From CAZPKH01 sp964407165 (lineage in GTDB: Bacteria > Bacteroidota > Bacteroidia > Bacteroidales > Muribaculaceae), in contig CAYOUJ010000057.1 of assembly GCA_964407165.1 (NCBI GenBank), positions 1-14,595 of the forward strand: DNA of 14,595 bases, in the 5' to 3' direction. Position numbers and translations under genes: made by a program. This document shows, in pieces, positions 1 through 8,904 of this stretch (its first letter is position 1; every line of letters starts with the position of its first letter). Under the pieces are notes generated by a model, which saw only the letters and a list, made by a program, of their open reading frames with translations, did no database searches and had not been told where the DNA came from.

Positions 1-27
1 TTAATAATTATATTATACCCACACGCA

Positions 28-498
28 ATGAAAAAGTTAGTGCTCTCACTGCTGATCGCCGTGGCCACCGTGGCCACGGCCGTCGCCCTCCCCCCAACCG
101 AAACCCAGGTCAAGAACTACAAAACTCAGATACAGAGCTACCTGCGCTCTGAGGGATACGCCCCATCTATTGACTCAGACGGCGACATCTCCTTCAAATA
201 CCAGGGCGACGGCTACTGGATTCGCGTCTCAAGCTACGACGACGGCTACTGCGTGGACCTCTGGACCATGAAGGGTTGCAAGAGCTTCCGCACCTACGAC
301 GTCTGGAACGGCTGCAACAACGTGATGAGCCAGCTCAAATACGTCCGCCTCTACACCACCAACGAAAACAAGACCGTCATCATCGAGTATGAGTGGTTCT
401 GCCCCACCATCTCCGACTTCAAGCTCTTCTTCAACGACGCCCTGCTCGTGATAACCACCGCAGACACTCGCCTGCAGAACTTCCTCAACGACAAGTAA
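28..498 (+). CDS. Small secreted YbjN-like protein
   Basis: The 156-residue product starts with a signal peptide: lysines at 2-3, a hydrophobic stretch to about residue 19, and likely cleavage near AVA-LPP (residues 18-23). The mature part of about 135 residues has alternating short strands and helices: a first helix around 28-42, strands around 53-80 (GDISFKYQG, YWIRVSSY), a helix around 90-104, strands around 106-123 and a final helix from about 128. This order resembles the YbjN / type III secretion chaperone-like fold, which is my inference from pattern and not a firm family match. Four cysteines remain after the signal (75, 84, 96, 125), which would allow disulfides in the periplasm. No catalytic motif is visible. 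It is the only gene of its transcript in view and ends against lepA. Function unknown. Confidence 0.8.
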   Translation: MKKLVLSLLIAVATVATAVALPPTETQVKNYKTQIQSYLRSEGYAPSIDSDGDISFKYQGDGYWIRVSSYDDGYCVDLWTMKGCKSFRTYDVWNGCNNVMSQLKYVRLYTTNENKTVIIEYEWFCPTISDFKLFFNDALLVITTADTRLQNFLNDK

Positions 499-510
499 CC
501 CACTGAGGAT

Positions 511-530
511 ACACACTTATATAAGTGTGT
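511..530. repeat. Perfect 20-bp palindrome after the secreted-protein gene
   Basis: The half-site ACACACTTAT is followed directly by its exact reverse complement, with no loop. It starts 12 bases after the stop codon at 496-498. The lack of a loop fits a dimeric protein site or cruciform better than an RNA hairpin, although an RNA would fold with a few central bases unpaired. No long T run follows. Confidence 0.6.
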
Positions 531-575
531 CAAAACGTGGCATTACGCTAACTGAAGTAACAAGTCGTAAAACAG

Positions 576-628
576 AATGGTAGCCGTGGGTGAGACGCGT
601 TTCGCGCGTCTCACCCACGGCTACCATT
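576..628. terminator. Perfect 24-bp hairpin, likely bidirectional terminator
   Basis: Bases 576-599 and 605-628 are exact reverse complements, with a 5-base loop TTTCG. The stem is GC-rich. The plus strand continues TTGTTTCC; the minus strand (lepA transcript) continues with a T-rich stretch CTGTTTTAC. The site lies between two converging genes, with the lepA stop at 667-669. These features fit a factor-independent terminator serving both directions. The stem is much longer than most intrinsic terminators. Confidence 0.8.
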
Positions 629-666
629 TGTTTCCTCTATGGCACACCCCCTTTGTCAAAGAGGGA

Positions 667-2454
<1,788 letters not shown>

Positions 2455-2476
2455 TGCGGTCTTGTCCAAATTGCCG

Positions 2477-2507
2477 CAAAGGTACGAAAAAACTTCCACC
2501 CCCGCAA
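2477..2507 (-). promoter_or_regulatory. lepA promoter, Bacteroidetes type
   Basis: On the minus strand TTGC (2507-2504) is followed after 19 bases by TACCTTTG (2484-2477), matching the Bacteroidetes -33 TTG / -7 TAnnTTTG pattern. Transcription would start near 2472, giving a leader of about 18 bases before the ATG at 2454. Confidence 0.65.
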
Positions 2508-2565
2508 GAGCGCGCCTCTCGCGGGCGCTGACTATCACGCGAAGAAACGAAAGAATAGAAAGAAA

Positions 2566-3318
2566 CTATTTTTGAATATGGCGGGGGAAGCGGGAGTCGT
2601 TGAGGGGGCGGAGGCGGTCGGCGAGGCGGCGGTATGCCTTGGTGGTGAGGAACTCGTCGATGTGGTCGGCGTGGCGGTGGTTATGGAGGTCGGTGCCGAT
2701 GAAGTCGATGTAGCCCTTGTCGAGGAGGGTCTCGGCTATTTTTTTCTCCTCCTTGCCGTAGTAGCCTGTAAAGCTTAGAAGGTTGACCTGCAGATATGTA
2801 CCGCTGCGGTAGATCTGTCCCCAGCGGTGGGGATTGTACATGTTATAGTAGATGCAGCGCTCGGGATGGGCGAGGATGGGGCGGTAGCCGCGGGTCTTGA
2901 GGTCGTAGACAAAGTTGTCGAAGTCGACGGGCTCGTAGGTGAACGGGTTCTCGACGAGTATATATCCGTCGGGATAGGGGGTGACAGCGCCGAGGTCAAT
3001 CTGTCGTTTGAAGAAGTCGTCGATGCGGTATTCGCAGGTGCGGTCGAGTTGTATGTCGAGGCCGCGGCGGCGCACTTCGGTCAGCAGGTCGTCGAAAGCG
3101 GGGTCGAGGATGTCGGGTGTGTTTTCAAAGGTGTCCATCGTCACGTGGGGGGTGGTGATGATGCGGCGTATGCCCCAGCCCATCATGCGTTCGATGAGGT
3201 CTGCGGAGGTGGCGGCGTCGGGCGACCCGTCGTCGACGCCGGGGACGAGGTGGCAATGTATGTCTGTGCTGAAGAAGAGCTGCGCCTGCTCGCGGCGCTT
3301 GTGCAAGAAACTTAGCAT
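2566..3318 (-). CDS. CpsB/YwqE-type PHP-family tyrosine phosphatase
   Basis: The 250-residue product belongs to the metal-dependent PHP phosphoesterases of the CpsB/CapC/YwqE group, which dephosphorylate bacterial tyrosine kinases that control capsule and exopolysaccharide assembly. Metal-ligand motifs are in the expected order: DIHCHLVPGVDDG (19-31), TTPH (55-58), CEYRIDDFF (95-103), LAHPER (149-154) and GTDLHNH (208-214). There is no signal peptide, so it should be cytosolic. ATG at 3318 is preferred; a GTG sits directly before it at 3321. No capsule, kinase or glycosyltransferase gene is in view, so its partner is not nearby. It ends 111 bases before lepA, which has its own promoter-like pair. 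The motifs make the family secure; substrate specificity is inferred. Confidence 0.9.
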   Translation of the reverse strand: MLSFLHKRREQAQLFFSTDIHCHLVPGVDDGSPDAATSADLIERMMGWGIRRIITTPHVTMDTFENTPDILDPAFDDLLTEVRRRGLDIQLDRTCEYRIDDFFKRQIDLGAVTPYPDGYILVENPFTYEPVDFDNFVYDLKTRGYRPILAHPERCIYYNMYNPHRWGQIYRSGTYLQVNLLSFTGYYGKEEKKIAETLLDKGYIDFIGTDLHNHRHADHIDEFLTTKAYRRLADRLRPLNDSRFPRHIQK

Positions 3319-3360
3319 CACACGATTGGATGAAAATCCGGGCGTTTTTCGGAAATTCGC

Positions 3361-3454
3361 TTGTAATCAATGATAAATGATGAATGACAAATAACAAATT
3401 AACAGCATTTTAATTAATCATTCATCATTCACCATTTATCATTTATCATTACAA
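3361..3454. repeat. Opposed 7-bp repeat blocks forming a long imperfect hairpin
   Basis: Bases 3369-3403 read as five 7-bp units of the type AATGATA, and bases 3417-3451 as five units of the complementary type ATCATTC/ATCATTT. TTGTAAT at 3361-3367 pairs with ATTACAA at 3448-3454. The two blocks can pair along most of their length, with one unit of slippage possible. The element lies 40 bases beyond the adk stop and upstream of the phosphatase gene, so it may terminate or stabilise the adk transcript. It is very AT-rich compared with the flanking genes. Confidence 0.75.
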
Positions 3455-3494
3455 TCAAAGATGTTGTAAATGTCTTTTATTTCTCTGCCGCCGG

Positions 3495-4121
3495 TCAGGC
3501 TTCGGCCGGGGGAGTGGGAAGGGCGTCGGGGTTCTGGCCCCGCATCTGCAGGTGCTTCAGGGCGTCCTTGATGTCGCGGTAGATGGCGTCGATGGTGCCG
3601 GTGCCCCGCACCTCGGTATATTTGCCCCGGTCGGCATAGAAGTCACGCACGGGCTGTGTGCTCTCGTGGTAGACCTTGAGGCGCTTCTGTATAGTCTCGG
3701 GGTTGTCGTCTGTGCGACCCTCGCGCTTGCCGCGCTGTATGAGCCGATCGACAAGTTCATCTTCATCTACCTCGAGGCCTATGACGGCGTCAACCTGGGC
3801 GCCGCGCTTTTTGAGCAACTCCTCGAGGGCCTCGGCCTGGGCGACGGTGCGAGGGAAGCCGTCGAAGATGACGCCGGTGGCGGCATGGTCGCGGTTGTTG
3901 TCAAGCACGTCCTCGAGTATCTGTATCATCAGTTCGTCGGGGATGAGCCGACCCTGGGCGATGTAGGTGCTTGCGATGTTGCCCAGCGGGGTGCCCTGGG
4001 CTATGTGGTTGCGCAGGACGTCGCCGGTAGAGATATGAAACAGGCCGAACTCGTCGATGAGCCTGTCGCTCTGCGTGCCTTTACCGCTGCCGGGGGCACC
4101 GAATATTACTAGATTGAGCAT
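3495..4121 (-). CDS. adk: Adenylate kinase, short-LID form
   Basis: The 208-residue cytosolic enzyme interconverts ATP plus AMP and two ADP. The P-loop GAPGSGKGT is at residues 8-16, the AMP-binding segment STGDVLR at 31-37, and FDGFPRT at 86-92. The LID region is short (RGKREGRTDDN, 130-140) and has no zinc-binding cysteines, so it belongs to the short class. A tail of about 15 residues after the last helix (NPDALPTPPAEA) is proline-rich and probably disordered. It lies 115 bases downstream of hpt on the same strand. I see no convincing TAnnTTTG promoter in that gap, so the two purine genes may share a transcript, though a repeat at the hpt stop could weaken read-through. Confidence 0.97.
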   Translation of the reverse strand: MLNLVIFGAPGSGKGTQSDRLIDEFGLFHISTGDVLRNHIAQGTPLGNIASTYIAQGRLIPDELMIQILEDVLDNNRDHAATGVIFDGFPRTVAQAEALEELLKKRGAQVDAVIGLEVDEDELVDRLIQRGKREGRTDDNPETIQKRLKVYHESTQPVRDFYADRGKYTEVRGTGTIDAIYRDIKDALKHLQMRGQNPDALPTPPAEA

Positions 4122-4219
4122 GGCATTTCAGATTTAAATTAATGTCTTTGCGGCAGGGAGAGATTAGGGGTTAACTACACAGCATCAACAACGGATGCCC
4201 CAAAACAGTTCACGAGGAC

Positions 4220-4243
4220 AACTTATAAGTTATAAGTTATTCG
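4220..4243. repeat. TTATAAG heptamer repeat overlapping the hpt stop
   Basis: TTATAAG occurs at 4223-4229 and again at 4230-4236, followed by TTATTCG at 4237-4243, whose first three bases are the hpt stop codon on the minus strand. AACTTATAAGTT (4220-4231) is a perfect 12-bp palindrome. The same heptamer, in both orientations, fills the spacer between purA and the DUF1015 gene. Confidence 0.7.
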
Positions 4244-4776
4244 TCGCACTTGACCCAGATGTCACGGAGGTTGCGGGCCTGCTCGTCGATGTCGAGGCCG
4301 TAGCCGATGATGAAGTCCTGGGGGATGGCGAAGCCCACGTAGTCGGGGCGGATGCCCTCCTGGCACACGTCGGGCTTGAACAGGAGCGTGGCCACCTTGA
4401 TGTCGGCGGGTCCGCGCTTCTCAAGGTCGCTGACCAGATGCTTGATGGTGCGTCCGGTGTCGACGATGTCTTCGATGACTATCACCGAGCGGCCCTTGAT
4501 GTCCTCCTGAAGGCCGTATACCTCCTGGATCTTGCCGGTGGAGGCGGTGCCGGCGTAACTCTTGTAGCGGATGAAGGTGATCTCGGCGTCGATGCCGAGG
4601 TTCATGAACACATCTGAGGCGAATGGGAAAGCGCCGTTGAGCACGCAGATGAGCAGGGGGTTCTTGCCCCGGTAGTCGCGGGCCACTTCCTGGGCCAGAT
4701 CGGCTACGCGGGCCTGTATCTTGTCGTTGGTGATGTAGGGCTTGAAAGTAAGCCCCTGGTATGTCACTCGGTTCAT
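4237..4776 (-). CDS. hpt: Hypoxanthine (guanine) phosphoribosyltransferase
   Basis: The 179-residue cytosolic enzyme salvages hypoxanthine and guanine, using PRPP to make IMP and GMP. The PRPP-binding signature of this family, VIVIEDIVDTGRT, is at residues 98-110. Other family landmarks are the LNGAFPFASD segment (46-55), the flexible loop around YKSYAGTASTGK (71-82) and the KPDVCQEGIRPDYVGF region that shapes the purine pocket. Length is normal. It is the first gene of a minus-strand run with adk and is divergent from the nnr gene across 175 bases that hold promoter-like elements for both. With purA and adk it makes three purine-metabolism genes in this window. Confidence 0.96.
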   Translation of the reverse strand: MNRVTYQGLTFKPYITNDKIQARVADLAQEVARDYRGKNPLLICVLNGAFPFASDVFMNLGIDAEITFIRYKSYAGTASTGKIQEVYGLQEDIKGRSVIVIEDIVDTGRTIKHLVSDLEKRGPADIKVATLLFKPDVCQEGIRPDYVGFAIPQDFIIGYGLDIDEQARNLRDIWVKCDE

Positions 4777-4801
4777 ATTGGGTACAGTTTTTATATTGGG
4801 G

Positions 4802-4809
4802 CAAATTTA
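4802..4809 (-). promoter_or_regulatory. hpt promoter, -7 element
   Basis: On the minus strand TAAATTTG (4809-4802) matches TAnnTTTG, about 25 bases before the hpt ATG. The nearest upstream TTGC is 23 bases away, slightly longer than usual, with an A8 tract in between. The -33 assignment is therefore weak. Confidence 0.5.
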
Positions 4810-4839
4810 AGAATTTTTTTTGGAATATCGGGGCAAGTT

Positions 4840-4872
4840 TTGGCAATAATGCCGAAGAATTTTGTAAATTTG
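4840..4872 (+). promoter_or_regulatory. nnr promoter, Bacteroidetes type
   Basis: TTGG (4840-4843) is followed after 21 bases by TAAATTTG (4865-4872). Transcription would start near 4877, leaving a leader of about 75 bases before the ATG at 4952. It is divergent from the hpt -7 element some 55 bases away. Confidence 0.6.
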
Positions 4873-4951
4873 TAACCGAAAAAGGTCTGACGCCGGCTGC
4901 CACACTCCGCCGATTTCAGGTCTAATAATTTGTATGTCAAAGCTATAATAT

Positions 4952-6472
4952 ATGAAGATATTTACAAACGACAGCCTGCGCGCCGTCGACAAGGCGACTA
5001 TTGAGAGCGGCGACGCCACGTCGATGCAGCTCATCGAGCAAGTGGCCGAACAAGCCGCCGTAGCCATCACGGCGCGATGGAAGGCGTCGAAGCCCACCGC
5101 CATCTTCGCCGGCCCGGGCAACAACGGCGCCGATGCGCTGGCGTTGGCCCGGCTGCTGTGCGAGGCAGGGTTTCGCCCGCAAGTATACCTCTTCAATATC
5201 GGCGGCAACCGGCTGTCGGCCGACTGCCGCGCCGCCCGCGACATGCTCGTGCAGGCGTGTCCCGACGTGGCCTTCACGGAGATAGTCAACCAGCTTTCAC
5301 TGCCCGACATCACCTCGGCGTGGCTGGTCATCGACGGCCTCTTCGGCTCGGGGCTGCGCGACAACCTCTCCGGCGGCTTCCTGGCCTTGGTGCGCCGCAT
5401 CAACGAGTCTGAGGCCACCGTGGTGTCGCTTGACGTACCCTCCGGCCTGCGAGGCGACTGGAACCCGGAGGCCGTCAACCGTGACATACTCCACGCCACG
5501 CTCACGCTCACCGTGGGCTTCCCCCGCATAGCTTTCTTCTTCGGCGAGAACGACGAGATAGTAGGGTCATGGCAGGTGCTTCCCATCGGCCTTAGCGACG
5601 CCGCCATACGCACCACACCATCAAGCTATTACTACGTCGAGCGCCACGACGTGCGCCCGCTGTTGCGCCCGCGACACCCGTTCGTGTCGAAGGCCGACCT
5701 CGGCTCGGCCGTGATAGTGGGCGGCAGCTACGGCATGGCCGGCGCACCCACTTTGGCCGCCCGCGCGGCACTGCGCTGCGGGTGCGGCAAGGTGACCGTC
5801 CACGGCCCCCGCGCTATCATGACGCCGGTGCAGACAGCCATCCCGGAGGCGATGTTCCGATACTCCGGCCGCGACGACAACGCCCTCGACTCCATCGACC
5901 TCTCCCGCCAGTACCACGCAATAGCCGTCGGCCCCGGCCTGGGCACCGCCGACGAGACCGTCGATGCCCTCGAGCGACTGCTGAAGGCCACCACGCTGCC
6001 GATGGTCATCGACGCCGACGCCATCAACTGCATCGCGCGGCGGCCGTCGCTGCTCAACTTCATCCCGCGCCACTCAGTGCTGACGCCACACGCCGGTGAG
6101 TTCGACCGTCTGTTCGGGCAGCAGCCGTCGGAGGAGGTGCGCCTGCTCAAGGCTACAGAGGTGTCGCGTCGCTACAATATAATAATTGTGCTCAAGGGCC
6201 ATTACACGGCAGTAATTCGTCCCGACGGACGCACGTATTTCAACTCCTCCGGCACCCCCGCGCTGGCCACGGCCGGCAGCGGCGACGTGCTCACCGGCGC
6301 TATAACCGCGCTGATGGCACAGGGACTAAAGAGCGAGATGGCAGCCGTCACAGCCGTCTACCTGCACGGCGTGGCCGGCAGCATAGCCGCGCGCACCCAC
6401 AGCGAATATGGCGTGATAGCCTCCGACATCGCCGACGCCCTCGGCCAGGCCATCGCCGAAACCATAAGATAA
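4952..6472 (+). CDS. nnr: Bifunctional NAD(P)H-hydrate epimerase / dehydratase
   Basis: The 506-residue fusion repairs hydrated NADH and NADPH. The N-terminal YjeF_N domain (about 1-215) interconverts the R and S hydrates; the C-terminal ribokinase-like domain (about 230-500) dehydrates the S form using a nucleotide. N-terminal landmarks are GPGNNGADA (54-62), IDGLFGSGL (127-135) and LDVPSGL (160-166). C-terminal landmarks are GSYGMAGAPTLAARAAL (258-274), DADAIN (354-359), TPHAGEF (378-384) and ATAGSGDVLTGA (439-450), whose D445 is the expected catalytic aspartate. The usual GNNGGDG reads GNNGADA here. The next gene starts 15 bases downstream, so the two are probably cotranscribed. No membrane segment is present. 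Confidence 0.95.
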   Translation: MKIFTNDSLRAVDKATIESGDATSMQLIEQVAEQAAVAITARWKASKPTAIFAGPGNNGADALALARLLCEAGFRPQVYLFNIGGNRLSADCRAARDMLVQACPDVAFTEIVNQLSLPDITSAWLVIDGLFGSGLRDNLSGGFLALVRRINESEATVVSLDVPSGLRGDWNPEAVNRDILHATLTLTVGFPRIAFFFGENDEIVGSWQVLPIGLSDAAIRTTPSSYYYVERHDVRPLLRPRHPFVSKADLGSAVIVGGSYGMAGAPTLAARAALRCGCGKVTVHGPRAIMTPVQTAIPEAMFRYSGRDDNALDSIDLSRQYHAIAVGPGLGTADETVDALERLLKATTLPMVIDADAINCIARRPSLLNFIPRHSVLTPHAGEFDRLFGQQPSEEVRLLKATEVSRRYNIIIVLKGHYTAVIRPDGRTYFNSSGTPALATAGSGDVLTGAITALMAQGLKSEMAAVTAVYLHGVAGSIAARTHSEYGVIASDIADALGQAIAETIR

Positions 6473-6487
6473 CCAACCCTCCCGAAA

Positions 6488-7573
6488 ATGAAAAAATCAA
6501 TAATAGTCCTCTGCATCGCCCTCGCGGCAATCACCGCCGCGGCTCAGACCACGCAGAAGCTCACGGCCAACAAGGCCTCGGAATACGGCCTCATCTACAC
6601 GTTGCCCGCCACGGAGTTTGACATCACCCTCGAGGCCGTAGGCGCGGTGGAGCGGCCGGGCGAGTTCTACCAATATGCCAAGGTGTACCTGGGCCAGGAA
6701 CCCATCATGCGCGCCTCACAGTCGTGGACGCTTAAAAGTGTGGTGGTAAGTCCCGTAAGCGTGCCTGACAAGGATGAGGAATACCTGGTGCAATTCAAGA
6801 GCGGCTCGACCGTCTTCGTCATGGCCGACGCACAGGGCATACCATTGAGCATCAACACCTCCGACGTGGTGACAGTTACTCCTCCGACGCTCCCCGTGGC
6901 CGTCGCTGCGGAGCCGACGGTGCTCGACAGCCCCGCCGCCGCCTACGCCATCTCCGAGGAGATGGCCGCGGGCACCTCCGTAGCAAAGCGCGCCGAGCTG
7001 GCCGCCGCCAAGATTTTCGAGATACGCGCCACGCGCAACGAGATCATCGCCGGCCAAAGCGACAACATGCCCGCCGACGGCGCAGCCATGAAGATAGCGC
7101 TCGACAACCTTGCGCAGCAGGAGGCAGTGCTCACCGCCATGTTCCTCGGCACGCGCCAGACGTCGACGCAAGTGGCCACGTATCACTACGTGCCCGACTG
7201 CGCGGGCGACGAGCCGGCGCGCACGGTGCTCGCCCGCATCTCAGCGCTGAAAGGCATTGTGGGTCCCACCGACCTCTCGGGCGACCCCGTATATGTCACT
7301 TTCACTCCTACCGAGCACGGTGCGCTGCCGCTGACCGAAAAGGGGGTAGAGAAGATTTTCCCCAAGGGTGGCGTGGCCTACCGCATACCGGGCAAGGCGC
7401 AGCTGGCAGTGACATACGAGGGGAAGACCTTTGCCGACGCCTCATATCCCATGCCGCAACTGGGCGTGGTGTTCGGACTCGACCCGGCTCTGTTCACCGA
7501 CAAAAAGGCTCCGGCATACTTGATATTCGACCCCCTCACGGGCGCCGTGCGCGAATTAGGCACCGCCGAATAA
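6488..7573 (+). CDS. Secreted DUF4831 family protein
   Basis: The 361-residue product begins with a signal peptide (MKKSIIVLCIALAAITAAAQ), with cleavage likely just before Q20. The following segment, LIYTLPATEFDITLEAV, and the YQYAKVYLG motif around 61-70 match my knowledge of the DUF4831 family, a Bacteroidetes-specific group of unknown function. A run around 155-220 looks helical (SEEMAAGTSVAKRAELAAAKIFEIRATRNEI) and may form a coiled coil. There is no lipobox, so it is probably periplasmic. It follows nnr by 15 bases and precedes an inverted repeat likely to end the transcript. A role in NAD(P)H repair is not implied by adjacency alone. Confidence 0.8.
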   Translation: MKKSIIVLCIALAAITAAAQTTQKLTANKASEYGLIYTLPATEFDITLEAVGAVERPGEFYQYAKVYLGQEPIMRASQSWTLKSVVVSPVSVPDKDEEYLVQFKSGSTVFVMADAQGIPLSINTSDVVTVTPPTLPVAVAAEPTVLDSPAAAYAISEEMAAGTSVAKRAELAAAKIFEIRATRNEIIAGQSDNMPADGAAMKIALDNLAQQEAVLTAMFLGTRQTSTQVATYHYVPDCAGDEPARTVLARISALKGIVGPTDLSGDPVYVTFTPTEHGALPLTEKGVEKIFPKGGVAYRIPGKAQLAVTYEGKTFADASYPMPQLGVVFGLDPALFTDKKAPAYLIFDPLTGAVRELGTAE

Positions 7574-7600
7574 GTAGCAGGTAATTAGCGAGTAGTGAGT

Positions 7601-7652
7601 AATCGACAACTAATCGACAGACACTCGATTGTCTATCGATTGGTTGTCGATT
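7601..7652. terminator. TCGAT-rich inverted repeat between converging genes
   Basis: Bases 7601-7624 and 7629-7652 are near-perfect reverse complements over 22 of 24 positions; one mismatch is a G-U wobble in RNA. The motif ATCGA recurs several times. It separates the DUF4831 gene (+, stop at 7573) from the M16 peptidase gene (-, stop at 7665), so a bidirectional terminator is the natural reading. The preceding bases 7581-7601 read as three 7-bp units ending in TA. Confidence 0.7.
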
Positions 7653-7664
7653 CTTCGTTATGTT

Positions 7665-8900
7665 TCAGGCGGGGAGATAGGCGAGGGTGACCGAGTGGCC
7701 GGTTAGTATGCGCGCGGCGGTGGCGGCAATGTCGGCCGGGGTGACGGCACGGTATGCGTCGTAAAGGCTATTGATGTCTTCGCCGTGCATGACCGCGGCG
7801 GCCAGGTCGCGGGCCTTGGTGACATACGAGAGCTGGCGGTACACGGTGCCGCTCTCGCTGCGGGTGACGGCGCGGCGCAGCTCGTAGTCGCTTACGTCGC
7901 CGGGGTTGCAGAGTCGGAGCGCCTCGTCGGTCATGAGGCGCCCGGCCAGGGCCACCGACTCTTCGTCGGCCTGCGAGAGCATGGCCACGAACATGAGGAA
8001 TCCGGGCTCCTCGCTGCCGGCAATAGAGGCCTCTGCGGAGGTGAAAACAGGGTGTTTCAACACCAGATTTTGGGTGAAGCGGGCCGAGCGACCGTTGGAG
8101 AGAAGGTCGGATATGAGGTCGCACTCCACGTATCCGGGCTGCCCGTAACCGGGCATTGGGAAGGCCTTGACCAGCAGCGCCGAGGGGACGTTGTCGCGGA
8201 CGATGAGTCGGCGGTCATGGGTCATAGGCGCCTCGGGGGCGTATGTGCGGGGCTTCACTTCACGGCGGTCGACGGGACCAAACCACTTCTCCGCCAATTC
8301 GCGGGTGCGGTCGAGGGTCAGGCTACCGGTAACGGCAAGCACGGCGTTGTTGGGAGCGTAATGCGAGTAGAAAAACTCCTTGACGTCGGCCATGGTGACA
8401 CGCTCGATGTGGGCTATCTCCATTCCAATGGTGGGCCAGCGGTAGGGATGAGTAGTGTATAGCAGCTCGCGCAGGCGGTGCATGAGGGTGCCGTATGGCT
8501 GGTTGAGGCAGGTCTGCTTGAACTCCTCGATGACCACCGACCGCTGCACCTCGAGCGACTCGGGGGTGAACGCCAGGGAGAGCATGCGGTCGCTCTCGAG
8601 CCAGAAGGCTGTCTCGGCGTTGACCGTGGGCAGCACGTCGTAGAAGTTAGTGAAGTCGTTTGAGGTCCAGGCATTGTTCCACCCGCCGGCGGTCTCGATG
8701 GCGGTGTCAAAGCGGGGGATGTTGAGCGAGCCGCCAAACATGAGGTGTTCGAAGAGGTGAGCCATGCCCGTCAGACCGGGCGATTCGTCGCGCGAGCCGA
8801 CGTTGTAGAGCAGGTTGAAGGCCGTCATTGGGGTGTGGCCCGCGTAGTGGTGGACCACCCGCAGGCCGTTAGGCAGCTCGAATGTGCTATACTCAATCAC
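7665..8900 (-). CDS. M16 family zinc metallopeptidase
   Basis: The 411-residue product is a single-chain member of the pitrilysin / mitochondrial processing peptidase family. The inverted zinc motif HLFEH is at residues 48-52, with the distal glutamate in VVIEEF (E125 or E126). The segment GGWNNAWTSNDFTNFY (72-87) is the conserved substrate-side motif. A C-terminal M16 half follows (about 170-411), where GYVECDLISDLLSNGRSARF is typical. All catalytic residues are present, so it should be active. The start codon is GTG at 8900; in-frame stop TAA lies only 10-12 bases upstream and no ATG precedes the conserved N-terminal strand, so the start is well fixed. No signal peptide is visible, which suggests a cytosolic location. 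It follows the cyclophilin gene across a repeat-rich hairpin. Confidence 0.93.
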   Translation of the reverse strand: MIEYSTFELPNGLRVVHHYAGHTPMTAFNLLYNVGSRDESPGLTGMAHLFEHLMFGGSLNIPRFDTAIETAGGWNNAWTSNDFTNFYDVLPTVNAETAFWLESDRMLSLAFTPESLEVQRSVVIEEFKQTCLNQPYGTLMHRLRELLYTTHPYRWPTIGMEIAHIERVTMADVKEFFYSHYAPNNAVLAVTGSLTLDRTRELAEKWFGPVDRREVKPRTYAPEAPMTHDRRLIVRDNVPSALLVKAFPMPGYGQPGYVECDLISDLLSNGRSARFTQNLVLKHPVFTSAEASIAGSEEPGFLMFVAMLSQADEESVALAGRLMTDEALRLCNPGDVSDYELRRAVTRSESGTVYRQLSYVTKARDLAAAVMHGEDINSLYDAYRAVTPADIAATAARILTGHSVTLAYLPA

Positions 8901-8904
8901 GATC

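Noticed and set aside
2455..2538. Longer lepA start at 2538 giving 28 extra residues
   Set aside because: The extra segment has no counterpart in LepA and lies upstream of or across a good promoter pair at 2477-2507.
3361..3454. CRISPR-like repeats
   Set aside because: Units are 7 bp without unique spacers between them, and no cas gene is present.
4807..5616. 269-codon minus-strand frame opposite nnr
   Set aside because: It is a shadow of the nnr coding strand: Ser/Arg-rich, no domain, and nnr has all of its family motifs.
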